The position numbers and the translations under genes were made by a program. Under the pieces are notes generated by a model, which saw only the letters and a program-made list of their open reading frames with translations, ran no database searches and was not told where the DNA came from. Shown here piece by piece: positions 47,555 through 56,579 of a stretch of DNA of 64,000 nucleotides (positions within the stretch are counted from its first letter, which is position 1; each line of letters begins with the position of its first letter). The stretch is from Aeromicrobium sp. Root236 (GTDB taxonomy: Bacteria > Actinomycetota > Actinomycetes > Propionibacteriales > Nocardioidaceae): NCBI RefSeq assembly GCF_001428805.1, contig NZ_LMIS01000001.1, positions 1,050,587 through 1,114,586 of the forward strand, given 5' to 3'.

Positions 47555-48697
47555 CTACTTGCCGCCCTCCTTGAGCGTCACGTCGATCGGCTTGTAGTTC
47601 TTGCCGTCGACGTCGACCCCTTCGGCCTTGAGCTCCTTGAGCGCCGCATCCACGTACGTGTTGGAGTACGCCGACGCCGGAGGCGCCTTGGAGATGATCG
47701 TCGCGCCGGTCTCGTTCTTGGTGCCGAGCGCGATGTCGACGGTCTGCTTCCAGGCCGCCTCGTCGATCACGCCGACGCCGTGGGTCGAGGGCCAGATCAG
47801 CTTGTTGACCTCGTTGGTCATCCAGAGCTGGTGGCTCTCGCCGAGCTGCGAGCCCGCCGCCGTCACGATCTTGGCGGCTTCCGCCGGGTTGTCGCGTGCG
47901 TAGACCCAGCCCTTGATCGACGCCTTGATGAACTTGGTCGTCTGGTCCGCGTACGCCTTGTCCTTCAGCTTGTCGGTCTGCGCCCAGATCGCGTCCTGGA
48001 GCATCGCGGTGCCGACGTCGTTCCAGTCGATCACGTTGAGGTCGTCGGGCGTGTAGAGCTTGCCGGTCTTGGGGTTCTTGGTCTCCAGCACCTGGGCGTA
48101 CTCGTTGTAGGTCATCGCCTGGGCGGCGTCGATGTCACCGGCGAGGAAGCCGTTCATGTCGAACGCCTGCTGCACGAGCTTGACGTCCTTGACCCCCACG
48201 CCGTCCTTCTGCATGCCGGCGAAGAGCTCCCACTCGTTGCCGAAGCCCCAGCTGCCGACCTTCTTGCCCTTGAGGTCGGCCGGGCTCGTGATGCCCTTGT
48301 CCTTGAACGAGATCTGCGTCGTCGCGCTGCGCTCGAAGATCTGGGCGACGTCGGTGATCTTGGCGCCCTTCTCGATCGAGCCCAGGACCTTGGGGACCCA
48401 CGAGATCGCGTAGTCCACGTCGCCGGCCGACAGCACGTCCTGCGGCACGATGTCGGCGCCGCCCTCGACGATCTCGACGTCGAGCCCTTCGTCCTTGTAG
48501 TAGCCCTGGTCGACGGCCGCGTAGTAGCCGGCGAACTGTGCCTGGGGCACCCATTGGAGTTGGAGCTTGACCTTCGTCAGGTCACCGCTCGCTGAGTCGC
48601 CGTCACTGTCGCTCCCGCCCCCGCAGGCGCTCAGGACCAGCGATGCCGCAGCCACCATGGCGGCGACCCTTGCCCACTTCCGCATGTTGCGCTTCAT
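47555..48697 (-). CDS. ABC importer substrate-binding lipoprotein, THI5/NMT1-like
   Basis: A 380-aa lipoprotein; the lipobox is LSAC with C25 and a Gly/Ser/Asp linker follows. The mature domain matches the NMT1/THI5-like fold: [36 protein letters not shown] (key words [14 protein letters not shown]), [25 protein letters not shown], and [12 protein letters not shown]. The AQFAG-YYAA motif is shared with pyrimidine-precursor binding proteins such as ThiY, so a pyrimidine or ureido ligand is reasonable given the catabolic genes upstream. It is the last gene of the operon, 53 bp after the permease; a hairpin follows. Confidence 0.87.
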   Translation of the reverse strand: MKRNMRKWARVAAMVAAASLVLSACGGGSDSDGDSASGDLTKVKLQLQWVPQAQFAGYYAAVDQGYYKDEGLDVEIVEGGADIVPQDVLSAGDVDYAISWVPKVLGSIEKGAKITDVAQIFERSATTQISFKDKGITSPADLKGKKVGSWGFGNEWELFAGMQKDGVGVKDVKLVQQAFDMNGFLAGDIDAAQAMTYNEYAQVLETKNPKTGKLYTPDDLNVIDWNDVGTAMLQDAIWAQTDKLKDKAYADQTTKFIKASIKGWVYARDNPAEAAKIVTAAGSQLGESHQLWMTNEVNKLIWPSTHGVGVIDEAAWKQTVDIALGTKNETGATIISKAPPASAYSNTYVDAALKELKAEGVDVDGKNYKPIDVTLKEGGK

Positions 48698-48750
48698 CGA
48701 TTCTCCTTGTTGGTGGTGCTGCAGGCCGTCCGTGGGTCACGGACGGACGA

Positions 48751-49554
48751 TCAGGGGGTCGAACGGTGTCGCGTGAAGAACATCTCGACCGCGAGGGCGG
48801 CGCAGTAGAACACGAGGCCGAGCACGATCGCGCCGAAGACGTACGCCCAGGCGAGGGCGTAGTTGCTGCTCGCGGCCGACGAGGTGATCGACTTGCCGAG
48901 ACCGCCGATCGGACCGCCGAAGTACTCGGCGATCAGCGCGGAGATGACCGCCAGCGACGAGGCGACGCGCAGGCCCGTGAAGACGTACGGCGCGGCGGTC
49001 GGCAGGGTCACCGCGAGCTGCTGCTGGCGGGCCGAGGCCGCGTAGACCCGCATGAGGTCACGGTGCACGGGACGCACCTGCCTCAGGCCGCGCAGCGTGT
49101 TGATGTAGACCGGGACGATCACCGCGACCGCCGCGACGATCTGCCGGGCGGTCTCCTTGTCGGCGCCGTACATCGTGTAGAGCACCGGTGCCAGCGCGAC
49201 GATCGGCATGACCGCGAGGGCCGCGACGAGTGGCGCCACGATCGTGTCGAAGATGCGCCACACGCCGGCGATGATCGCGCCGAGGATGCCGACCAGGGCG
49301 CCCACGACGAGCCCGATCAGGGCGTTGAGGCCCGTACGCGCCGAGCCGTCGACGATCGATCCGACGTTGTCGGTGATCTCGTGCCAGATGTCGGTCGGCG
49401 TCGGCACGATGTACTGCTCGATGCCGAACCCGTCGACGACGCCCTGCCACAGCCCGAGCATCGCGACGCCGAGGACGATCGGCGCGACGACGGTGCGATA
49501 GGCCGATCCGCGTGCCAGCGCCCGCTCGGGGATCGTCGCCGTCGTGGCGCTCAT
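48751..49554 (-). CDS. ABC importer permease 1 (SsuC/ThiX type)
   Basis: A 267-aa membrane subunit of the nitrate/sulfonate/pyrimidine family with six hydrophobic segments. The BPD-transport region holds the ATPase-contact loop [26 protein letters not shown], a variant of the EAA motif with the expected P followed by F/L residues, and [12 protein letters not shown] is the typical C-terminal block. Its start overlaps the ATPase stop by 4 bp. It probably pairs with the second permease as a heterodimer around the ATPase dimer. Confidence 0.88.
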   Translation of the reverse strand: MSATTATIPERALARGSAYRTVVAPIVLGVAMLGLWQGVVDGFGIEQYIVPTPTDIWHEITDNVGSIVDGSARTGLNALIGLVVGALVGILGAIIAGVWRIFDTIVAPLVAALAVMPIVALAPVLYTMYGADKETARQIVAAVAVIVPVYINTLRGLRQVRPVHRDLMRVYAASARQQQLAVTLPTAAPYVFTGLRVASSLAVISALIAEYFGGPIGGLGKSITSSAASSNYALAWAYVFGAIVLGLVFYCAALAVEMFFTRHRSTP

Positions 49555-50366
49555 CGGGTGTCGACTCCCCGCGCACCGGCGACTGGTACGCCGTGGAGCG
49601 CCTCGCGCACCTTGGCCACGCCGCGGAAGAACGCCTCGTCCTCCCGGAGCGAGTCGTCGCGCTCACTGGGTCCGCCCAGGCTGACGTCGATGACGTCGGT
49701 GATCCGGCCAGGTCGCGGCGACATCACGACGACGCGGTCGGACAGGAACACCGCCTCGGGGATCGAGTGCGTCACGAACACCACGGCGGCCTGGGTCTCG
49801 GCGCAGATGCGGACGAGCTCGTTCTGCATGCGTTCACGGGTCATCTCGTCGAGCGCGCCGAACGGCTCGTCCATCAGCAGCAGCTTGGGGCTCTCGGCGA
49901 GCGCGCGGGCGATGGCGACGCGCTGCTGCATGCCGCCGGACAGCTGGTCGGGATAGTGCCCGGCGAAGTCGGTCAGCCCGATCAGCTCGAGCAGCTCCGA
50001 CACCCGGGCCTTGCGCTCAGACCGGCCGGCGCCGTGCAGCGCGAGCGGCAGCTCGATGTTGCCCGTCACCGTCTTCCACGGCAGCAGCCCGGCCTGCTGG
50101 AACGCGATGCCGTAGTCCTGGTCGACGCGGGCCTGGCGGGCCGGCTTGCCGAACACGCTGAGCTCGCCCGAGGTCGGGGTGTCGAGGTCCGCGATGAGCC
50201 GCAGGAGCGTGCTCTTGCCGCAGCCGCTGGGCCCGATCAGCGACACGAACTCGCCCGGCGCGACGCTGAGGTCGACCGACTCGAGCGCCGTGACGGATGC
50301 ACCCTTGCGACCGCCGAACGTACGGCTGACGCCGCTGACCTCTACGGCTGGCTTGATGTCGTTCAC
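49551..50366 (-). CDS. ABC importer ATP-binding protein (SsuB/ThiZ type)
   Basis: A 271-aa ATPase. Walker A is GPSGCGKST, the Q-loop is [13 protein letters not shown], the signature is [14 protein letters not shown], Walker B is [16 protein letters not shown], and the switch histidine is [23 protein letters not shown] 50366 overlaps the upstream permease stop (GTGA) and the 3-prime end overlaps permease 1, so all transporter genes but the binding protein are translationally coupled. The EAVFLSDRV block is typical of the nitrate/sulfonate/taurine/pyrimidine importer ATPases. Confidence 0.93.
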   Translation of the reverse strand: MNDIKPAVEVSGVSRTFGGRKGASVTALESVDLSVAPGEFVSLIGPSGCGKSTLLRLIADLDTPTSGELSVFGKPARQARVDQDYGIAFQQAGLLPWKTVTGNIELPLALHGAGRSERKARVSELLELIGLTDFAGHYPDQLSGGMQQRVAIARALAESPKLLLMDEPFGALDEMTRERMQNELVRICAETQAAVVFVTHSIPEAVFLSDRVVVMSPRPGRITDVIDVSLGGPSERDDSLREDEAFFRGVAKVREALHGVPVAGARGVDTR

Positions 50367-51241
50367 GCGGGGATCTCCGAACGTCGATAGGGCTTGAGGG
50401 CGAGGCCGAGCAGGCCGACGAACGCGGCGGCCACCAGGCCGACGGCGATCGCCGCGAAGATCGGCGCCCAGGGCTTGGCCGGGTCGCTGCTGGCGGACTG
50501 GGCGTACTCGATGATCAGGCGGCCCACGCCGCCGCGCAGGCCGATCGAGACCTCGGCGACGACCGTGCCGATGACCGCCGACGCCGCCGCGAGGCGCAGC
50601 GCCGGCAGCAGGAACGGAACACTGGCCGGCAGCCGCAGGCTGAACAGCGTGCGCCACCAGCCGATCCCGTACGTGTGCATGAGGTCGACGTGGGTCGCGT
50701 CCGGCGCCTTGAGGCCGCGCAGCACGCCCACGGCGACCGGGAAGAACGCGAGGTACGCCGCGATGACCGCCACGGAGTGCTCGCTCTGCCACTCGAACCC
50801 GCCGATCGTGATCTGCGAGCCCCAACGGCGTACGAGCGGGGCGATCGCGATGAGCGGCACGGTCTGGCTCAGCACGATCCACGGCAGGACGGCCGCCTCG
50901 GCGATCGTGAAGCGCTGCATGACCAGCGCCAGGGCGAACCCGACGACAACGCCGATGATCCACCCGAACGCCGCGATCCTGAGCGTGAACAAGCCGGCGT
51001 CGAGCACGGTCTGCCACATCGTGTCGCCGATCGTGCCGATGACCGGGTCTGACAGTCTCGAGAACATGTCCCACACGTGCGGCATCGCGATGTCGGACGA
51101 ACGTGGCAGCACCGTCGTGCCGCCGATGACGACGCCGGTGTCGGGGGCGACCGCCTTGTAGGCCTCCCACACCCCGATCACCGCGGCGATGCCCAGGGCA
51201 CCGAGAGCCAGGCGCCCCAGCGGCGCGCTACGTCGGGTCAC
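50363..51241 (-). CDS. ABC importer permease 2 (SsuC/ThiX type)
   Basis: A 292-aa membrane subunit with six to seven hydrophobic segments. The EAA-like loop is MHTYGIGWWRTLFSLRLPASVPFLLPALRLAAASAVIGTVVAE (key words LRLPASVPFLLPALRLA), followed by GGVGRLIIEYAQ. The N-terminal segment (LALGALGIAAVIGVWEAYKAV) is long, with an extracellular loop before segment 2. GTG 51241 overlaps the LLM gene stop (GTGA); upstream in-frame codons mirror the LLM gene and are not used. Two distinct permeases with one ATPase and one binding protein suggest a heterodimeric channel. Confidence 0.88.
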   Translation of the reverse strand: MTRRSAPLGRLALGALGIAAVIGVWEAYKAVAPDTGVVIGGTTVLPRSSDIAMPHVWDMFSRLSDPVIGTIGDTMWQTVLDAGLFTLRIAAFGWIIGVVVGFALALVMQRFTIAEAAVLPWIVLSQTVPLIAIAPLVRRWGSQITIGGFEWQSEHSVAVIAAYLAFFPVAVGVLRGLKAPDATHVDLMHTYGIGWWRTLFSLRLPASVPFLLPALRLAAASAVIGTVVAEVSIGLRGGVGRLIIEYAQSASSDPAKPWAPIFAAIAVGLVAAAFVGLLGLALKPYRRSEIPA

Positions 51242-52254
51242 GCCTTCGCCGTCACGTGCTCGCGGATCTGCGGGATGACCGACTCGCCGTAGACCCTGAG
51301 GGTCTCCTCCTTGTTGTCGTGCTGGAGGTAGCCCGCGAACTGCGTCACGCCGACCTCCTGGAGCGCCTTGAGCTTGGCGACGTGGTCCTCGACGGTGCCG
51401 AGCAGGCAGAATCGGTCGACGATCTCGTCGGGCACGAACTCCGCGTGCGTGTTGCCGGCGCGGCCGTGCTCGTTGTAGTCGTAGCCCTCGCGACCCTTGA
51501 TGTAGTCGGTCAGCGCCTGCGGCACCGAGCCGTCCGCCCCGTACTTCTCGACGATGTCGGCGACGTGGTTGCCGACCATGCCGCCGAACCAGCGGCACTG
51601 ATCGCGCATGTGCGCCCAGTCGTCGCCGATGTACATCGGCGCGGCGATGCAGAACTCCAACGAGTCGGGGTCACGGCCGACGTTGGCCGCCGCGTCGCGG
51701 ACGGTCTGGATCATCCACTTCGTGATGTCGACGTCGGCGAGCTGCAGGATGAACCCGTCGCCGACCTCGCCGGCGGCCTTGAGCGCCAACGGGCCGTACG
51801 CCGCGATCCACACCTCGAGCGACGTGTTCGTCGTCCACGGGAACCGCAGGGTCGAGCCCTTGTAGTCGACCGCGCGGCCGCTGCCGAGCTCGCGGATCAC
51901 GTGCGTCGCCTCGCGGACCTCCTTGAGCGTCGACGGCTTGCCGTTCGTCACGCGTACGGCCGAGTCGCCCCGGCCGATGCCGCACACGGTGCGGTTGCCG
52001 TACATCTCGTTGAGCGTCGCGAACACCGACGCCGTGACGGTCCAGTCACGCGTCGCCGGGTTGGTCACCATCGGGCCGACGACGATCCGCTTGGTCTCGG
52101 CGAGGATCGCGCTGTAGATGACGTAGGGCTCCTGCCACAGGATGTGGCTGTCGAACGTCCACACGTAGTCGAAGCCGTGCGCCTCGGAGAGCTTGGCGAG
52201 CTGCACCGTGCGCCACGCGGGCGGGTTGGTCTGGAGTACGACTCCGAAATCCAT
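51238..52254 (-). CDS. LLM-class flavin/F420-type oxidoreductase (TIGR03842-like)
   Basis: A 338-aa luciferase-like TIM-barrel protein. MDFGVVLQTNPPAWRTV starts the fold; GFDYVWTFDSHILWQEPYVI, VGPMVTNPATRDWTV and CGIGRGDSAVRVTNGKP mark the cofactor pocket, and FILQLADVDITKWMI the later strands. It resembles the TIGR03842 group, which has been described as putatively F420-dependent with unknown function. It sits between dihydropyrimidinase (13 bp upstream) and the ABC importer (4-bp overlap), so it probably acts on a pyrimidine or dihydropyrimidine. Whether FMN or F420 is used cannot be read from sequence. Confidence 0.85.
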   Translation of the reverse strand: MDFGVVLQTNPPAWRTVQLAKLSEAHGFDYVWTFDSHILWQEPYVIYSAILAETKRIVVGPMVTNPATRDWTVTASVFATLNEMYGNRTVCGIGRGDSAVRVTNGKPSTLKEVREATHVIRELGSGRAVDYKGSTLRFPWTTNTSLEVWIAAYGPLALKAAGEVGDGFILQLADVDITKWMIQTVRDAAANVGRDPDSLEFCIAAPMYIGDDWAHMRDQCRWFGGMVGNHVADIVEKYGADGSVPQALTDYIKGREGYDYNEHGRAGNTHAEFVPDEIVDRFCLLGTVEDHVAKLKALQEVGVTQFAGYLQHDNKEETLRVYGESVIPQIREHVTAKA

Positions 52255-52267
52255 GGTCAGCCTTCTG

Positions 52268-53689
52268 CTAGATGAGGTACTGGGACAGGTCGCGCTTGAC
52301 GAACTGGCCATGGCCCTTGGTGCCGACGTACGCGTTGTCGTCCACGACGACCGTGCCGCGCGACATGACGGTGTCGACGTGCCCGTCGATCTCGAAGCCC
52401 TCCCACGCGGAGTGGTCCATGTTCATGTGGTGCGTCTTCTCGTAGCCGATCGACGTGTGACCGTTGGGGTCGTAGATCACGATGTCGGCGTCGGCACCGG
52501 GCGCGATGACGCCCTTCTTGCCGTAGAGGCCGAACATCCGGGCCGGCGTCGTCGAGGTGATCTCGACCCACCGCTCGAGCGTGATCTGGCCGCTGACGAC
52601 GCCTTGGTACATGAGGTCCATGCGGTGCTCGACGGACCCGATGCCGTTGGGGATCTTGGAGAAGTCGCCCAGGCCGAGCTCCTTCTGGTCCTTCATGCAG
52701 AACGGGCAGTGGTCGGTCGAGACCATCTGGATGTCGTTGGTCCGCAGGCTCTGCCACATGTGGTCCTGGTGGCCCTCCGCGCGGGACCGCAGCGGCGTCG
52801 AGCACACCCACTTGGCGCCCTCGAAGCCCGGCGCGCCGAGCTGCTCCTCGAGCGACAGGTAGAGGTACTGGGGACATGTCTCGCCGAACACGTTCTGCCC
52901 GTTGTCACGGGCCGCGGCGAGCTGCTCGACGGCCTGCTTGGCGCTGACGTGCACGACGTACAGCGGCGCTCCGGTGAGGTTGGCGAGCATGATCGCGCGG
53001 TGCGTCGCCTCCTCCTCCATCTGCCACGCGCGGGCGATGCCGTGGTAGTACGGATCGGTCTTGCCCTGGGCCAGGAGCTGCTCGACGAGCACGTCGATCG
53101 CGGGCCCGTTCTCGGCATGCATCATCGTCATGAGGCCGGTCTCGGCCGACGTCTGCATGGCCCGGAGGATCTGCGCGTCGTCGGAGTAGAACACCCCTGG
53201 ATAGGCCATGAACAGCTTGAAGCTCGTGATGCCCTCGTCGACCAGGCCGTCCATCGCCTTGAGCGAGTCGGCGTTGACGTCGCCGATGATCTGGTGGAAG
53301 CCGTAGTCGATCGCGCAGTTGCCGCGTGCCTTGTCGTGCCACGTCGCGAGGCCGTCCATGACCTGCTGCCCGTACGTCTGCACGGCGAAGTCGATGATCA
53401 TCGTCGTGCCACCCCACGCGGCGGCGCGGGTGCCGGTCTCGAACGTGTCGGACGCCGCGGTGCCACCGAACGGGAGCTCCATGTGCGTGTGCGCGTCGAT
53501 GCCGCCGGGGATGACGTACTTGCCGGTCGCGTCGATCACGGTGTCGACCGTGCGTGCCAGGTCGCTGCCCAGCAGGGTGGACCCGGGCGCCAGCACGCCG
53601 ACGATGACCTCGCCGTCGACGAGGACGTCCGCCGCGGAGCGGCCCGTCGCGGTGACGACCGTGCCGCCGGTGATGAGTGTGGTTGCCAT
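52268..53689 (-). CDS. Dihydropyrimidinase (D-hydantoinase)
   Basis: A 473-aa cyclic amidohydrolase opening dihydrouracil, dihydrothymine or 5-substituted hydantoins to N-carbamoyl amino acids. The binuclear zinc ligands are all visible: H67 and H69 (IDAHTHMELPFGG), carboxylated K158 (ITSFKLFMAYPG), H191 (MMHAEN), H247 (YVVHVSA) and D326 (STDHCPF). FKLFMAYP and the tyrosine/leucine loops are those of dihydropyrimidinase rather than dihydroorotase. It follows the beta-ureidopropionase-like gene by 9 bp; an AGGAGG-type sequence precedes the ATG. Confidence 0.93.
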   Translation of the reverse strand: MATTLITGGTVVTATGRSAADVLVDGEVIVGVLAPGSTLLGSDLARTVDTVIDATGKYVIPGGIDAHTHMELPFGGTAASDTFETGTRAAAWGGTTMIIDFAVQTYGQQVMDGLATWHDKARGNCAIDYGFHQIIGDVNADSLKAMDGLVDEGITSFKLFMAYPGVFYSDDAQILRAMQTSAETGLMTMMHAENGPAIDVLVEQLLAQGKTDPYYHGIARAWQMEEEATHRAIMLANLTGAPLYVVHVSAKQAVEQLAAARDNGQNVFGETCPQYLYLSLEEQLGAPGFEGAKWVCSTPLRSRAEGHQDHMWQSLRTNDIQMVSTDHCPFCMKDQKELGLGDFSKIPNGIGSVEHRMDLMYQGVVSGQITLERWVEITSTTPARMFGLYGKKGVIAPGADADIVIYDPNGHTSIGYEKTHHMNMDHSAWEGFEIDGHVDTVMSRGTVVVDDNAYVGTKGHGQFVKRDLSQYLI

Positions 53690-53698
53690 GAGGCCTCC

Positions 53699-54547
53699 TT
53701 ACGGCTTGGCGATCAAGGTGTAGGAGTCGGGACGGCGGTCGCGATAGAACTGCCAGTCGTCGCGCATCTCCTGCACCATGTCCATCTCGAGGTCGCGGAC
53801 GAGGATCTCCTCGTCGGTGCCCGAGCCCCGCTCGCCGACGAAGTTGCCGCGCGGGTCGATGACCTGGCTCGTGCCGTAGAAGTCGACGGCGAGCTCGCCG
53901 TACTCGTTGTCCTCCCGGCCGACCCGGTTGGGCTGGAGCACGAAGTAGCCGTTGGCGACCGCTGCGCACGGCCCCTCGACCTCCCACAGGCGGTTGCTCA
54001 GGCCCGGCTTGGTGGCGTTGGGGTTGAAGACGATGTGAGCGCCGTTGAGGCCCAGCTCGCGCCAGCCCTCCGGGAAGTGCCGGTCGTAGCAGATGTACAT
54101 GCCGATCTTGCCGACCGACGTGTCGAAGACCGGGTAGCCCAGGTTGCCGGGACGGAAGTAGAACTTCTCCCAGAACCGGTCGAGGTGCGGGAGGTGGTGC
54201 TTGCGGTACTTGCCGAGGATCGTGCCGTCGGCCTCGACGATCACCGAGGTGTTGTAGTAGACGCCGGTGATGTCCTCCTCGTAGATCGGCAGGATCATGA
54301 CCATCGACAGCTCCTTGGCGAGCGCCGCGAAGCGCTGCACGATGGGGCCGTCGGCCGGCTCGGCGTAGCGGTAGTACTTCTTGTCCTCGGTGATGCCGAA
54401 GTAGGGCCCGTAGAACAGCTCCTGGAAGCAGATGACCTGCGCCCCGTCGGCCTTGGCGTCGCGCGCGAACTGCTCGTGCTTGTCGAGCATCGACTCCTTG
54501 TCGCCCGTCCACGTCGTCTGCGTGATCGCGGCTCTGATGACCGTCAC
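53699..54547 (-). CDS. Nitrilase-family N-carbamoyl amidase (beta-ureidopropionase-like)
   Basis: A 282-aa carbon-nitrogen hydrolase. The Glu-Lys-Cys triad is E43 (CFQELFYGPYF), K116 (GKYRKHHLPH) and C153 (MYICYDRHFPEGWRELG). Context and the HLPHLDRFWEKFYFRPGN block favour an N-carbamoyl-beta-alanine or N-carbamoyl-D-amino-acid amidase releasing CO2 and ammonia. It is the first gene of the seven-gene minus-strand operon. The 150 bp upstream has a CGTTC-GTAT-GAACG dyad. The exact carbamoyl substrate cannot be fixed from sequence alone. Confidence 0.9.
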   Translation of the reverse strand: MTVIRAAITQTTWTGDKESMLDKHEQFARDAKADGAQVICFQELFYGPYFGITEDKKYYRYAEPADGPIVQRFAALAKELSMVMILPIYEEDITGVYYNTSVIVEADGTILGKYRKHHLPHLDRFWEKFYFRPGNLGYPVFDTSVGKIGMYICYDRHFPEGWRELGLNGAHIVFNPNATKPGLSNRLWEVEGPCAAVANGYFVLQPNRVGREDNEYGELAVDFYGTSQVIDPRGNFVGERGSGTDEEILVRDLEMDMVQEMRDDWQFYRDRRPDSYTLIAKP

Positions 54548-54671
54548 TTGGCTTCCCTCTCGCTTGTGGTCCAGATCACAGACCGTCGTAAGGCGCTCAC
54601 TCTAAGCACGTGGAGGCGGCCCGTCCAGAGATTCTTTGGTACGGACGTTTCATCGGAGCACATTTGTGTAA

Positions 54672-54685
54672 CGTTCGTATGAACG
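54672..54685. promoter_or_regulatory. CGTTC-N4-GAACG dyad upstream of the pyrimidine operon
   Basis: A perfect 5-bp inverted repeat around GTAT, 125 bp upstream of the beta-ureidopropionase-like start and 12 bp beyond the WYL gene stop. It lies in the most AT-rich stretch of this intergenic region (ATTTGTGTAACG). A regulator site, for example for PucR, is possible but unproven. Confidence 0.35.
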
Positions 54686-54696
54686 CGATCCGGGGC

Positions 54697-55659
54697 TCAG
54701 TCAGCGTCGTTTCGGGGGCTCCTGACGGCGGACGCGATCCGGTCTGCGAGGACGTTGAGGGCGTCGACGACATCCGGGCTCGCGTCCTCCACGACGAAGT
54801 CCTGGCCGATGAGCAAGAGGTTCGTCGCCACGGTGTCGGCCGTGTCGCCGGTGGCTCGCACGCGACACCGTTTGTCGTCCACGGCCTCCACCGGCACGAC
54901 CGCCGGCAGCCGAGCGCTGACGACATCCGCCGGCGCGGCGACCATGGCGTCGGCCCAGTGCCGCCGGTACATCGCGTCGATGCTCTCAAGCAGTGCTTCG
55001 GAGGGCGGCGCGACTCGCGGCTGGAATCGCGCGCCTGCCGGTTGCTTGATGGTCATCCGGTCAAGCCGGAAGTGACGCCAGTCGGCCCGCTCGGGATCGA
55101 GTGCCTGCAGGTACCACCGGCCACCGGACTGCACCAACCGGTAGGGCTCGACGTCCCGCTGCGTCGTGTTGCCCTTGCGGTCCGCATAGTCGAACCTGAC
55201 CCGTCGTCGGTCCCGGCACGCGCCCGCCAGGAACACCACGTCTTCCGGCGCGGTCACCGGCCCACCCCGGCTCGTCGTCTCGGTGAAGTTCCGCAGGGTG
55301 CTCATGCGGCCGCGAAGCCGCCACGGCAGCACCTGCTCGAGCTTCACGAGCGCTGTCACCGCGGCTTCACCCACTCCGGCGGTGCCCCCAGCCGCGAGCC
55401 GGAGCCCGATCGCCATGGCGACCGCCTCGTCGTCCTCCAACAGGAACGGCGGCAGGGTGCTGCCGGCCTGAAGGGCGTAGCCACCGACCACCCCGGACTC
55501 GGACTGCACCTCGTAGCCGAGATCACGCAGCTTGGCGATGTCATAGCGCAGCGTTCGCACGCTCACCCCCATGCGCGCCGCCAGCTCGGGTCCGGGCCAG
55601 CGCGTACGCGACTGGAGCAGGTTGAGCAGCTGCAGGAGCCGGGCAGATGGATTCGTCAT
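54697..55659 (-). CDS. WYL-domain transcriptional regulator
   Basis: A 320-aa YafY/DeoR-type regulator from ATG 55659. The N-terminal HTH_11 is LLQLLNLLQSRTRWPGPELAARMGVSVRTLRYDIAKLRDLGY (key words LAARMGVSVRTLRYDI), and the WYL domain is around residues 140-215 (VRFDYADRKGNTTQRDVEPYRLVQSGGRWYLQALD), with a WCX-type C-terminus. It diverges from the NmrA-like gene; the 21-bp dyad at 55681-55701 covers the -35 regions of both. GAATCT lies 7 nt before its ATG. Likely a local repressor or ligand-sensing regulator. Confidence 0.87.
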   Translation of the reverse strand: MTNPSARLLQLLNLLQSRTRWPGPELAARMGVSVRTLRYDIAKLRDLGYEVQSESGVVGGYALQAGSTLPPFLLEDDEAVAMAIGLRLAAGGTAGVGEAAVTALVKLEQVLPWRLRGRMSTLRNFTETTSRGGPVTAPEDVVFLAGACRDRRRVRFDYADRKGNTTQRDVEPYRLVQSGGRWYLQALDPERADWRHFRLDRMTIKQPAGARFQPRVAPPSEALLESIDAMYRRHWADAMVAAPADVVSARLPAVVPVEAVDDKRCRVRATGDTADTVATNLLLIGQDFVVEDASPDVVDALNVLADRIASAVRSPRNDAD

Positions 55660-55680
55660 GGTTTGAAGATTCTCGCGCAC

Positions 55681-55701
55681 TGCGGCAAGGATCTTGCCGC
55701 A
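55681..55701. promoter_or_regulatory. 21-bp operator-like dyad between WYL and NmrA-like genes
   Basis: TGCGGCAAG and CTTGCCGCA are exact inverted repeats around GAT. The dyad sits over the predicted -35 positions of both divergent leaderless promoters, so a single bound regulator, presumably the WYL protein, could control both. Confidence 0.7.
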
Positions 55702-55721
55702 ATCCTTGAAATCCTGGGGTC

Positions 55722-56579
55722 ATGAACCTCACCACACCGAAAACCATCCTCGTCACCGGCGCCACCGGCCAGGTCGGACGCCACCTCGTCTCAGAGCTGC
55801 TGTCGGCAGGCCATCGCGTTCGCGCGCTGAGCCGCAATCCAGAGGCGGCCAATCTGCCTGAAGCAGTCGACGTCATCGGCGGAGACTTCGCCGGCGAGCT
55901 GCCCGGCGAGCTCTTCAAGGACCTCGATGCGGCGTTCGTCTTCGCGGCAGACGGCGCCCCGTCCTTCGTCGCAGCAGCGGCCGCGGCAGGCGTGCCTCGT
56001 CTCGTGCTGCTGTCGTCACTCGCTGCCGCGCTCGAGCACGAACGCGACCGCGGCTCAGTCAGCCAGCTGCACCACTCCGCGATCGAGGAGGTGGTCCGCG
56101 AGAGCGGTGTGGCCTGGACGATCCTTCGCCCGGGCACGTTCGCCAACAACCTCCTGACCTGGGCCCAGCCGATCCGCTACACCGGCGGTGTCACAGGGCC
56201 GTACCCGACGTCGGCGCAGGCGCCGATCCACGAGGCCGACGTCGCCGCGGCTGCCGCGGTCGTGCTCACCACCGCGGGGCACGATGGCAAGATCTACGCG
56301 ATGACCGGGCCGCAGGCGCTGACCCGCGTCGATCAGCTCGCCGCGATCGGTACCGCGATCGGGCGGGAGCTCACATTCACCGAAAACACTCCTGAGGAGT
56401 TCCGTGCGGAGATGGCTCAGTACGGCGTCGCCGACGGCATCGTCACGATGCTGCTGGACTACTGGTCGGACACCGTAGACCAGCCCGACGTCGTACGCTC
56501 GCCAGAGGCGCTCACCGGCCGCCCGGCGCGTACGCTCGCCGACTGGGCGCGGGACCACGCCGCCGACTTCAGCGGGTGA
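55722..56579 (+). CDS. NmrA-like NAD(P)-binding protein
   Basis: A 285-aa atypical SDR of the NmrA/TMR-like group. ILVTGATGQVGRHLVSELL is the dinucleotide motif, followed by VRALSRNPEAANLP (NADP-type arginine) and LLSSLAAALEHERDRGSVSQLHHSAIEEVVRESGVAWTILRPGTFANN (key words ILRPGTFANN). Family members are quinone or azo/triphenylmethane reductases or redox-sensing proteins. AATCCT ends 6 nt before the ATG, so leaderless expression from the WYL dyad region is likely. The last 11 bp overlap the PucR gene 3-prime end. Confidence 0.82.
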   Translation: MNLTTPKTILVTGATGQVGRHLVSELLSAGHRVRALSRNPEAANLPEAVDVIGGDFAGELPGELFKDLDAAFVFAADGAPSFVAAAAAAGVPRLVLLSSLAAALEHERDRGSVSQLHHSAIEEVVRESGVAWTILRPGTFANNLLTWAQPIRYTGGVTGPYPTSAQAPIHEADVAAAAAVVLTTAGHDGKIYAMTGPQALTRVDQLAAIGTAIGRELTFTENTPEEFRAEMAQYGVADGIVTMLLDYWSDTVDQPDVVRSPEALTGRPARTLADWARDHAADFSG

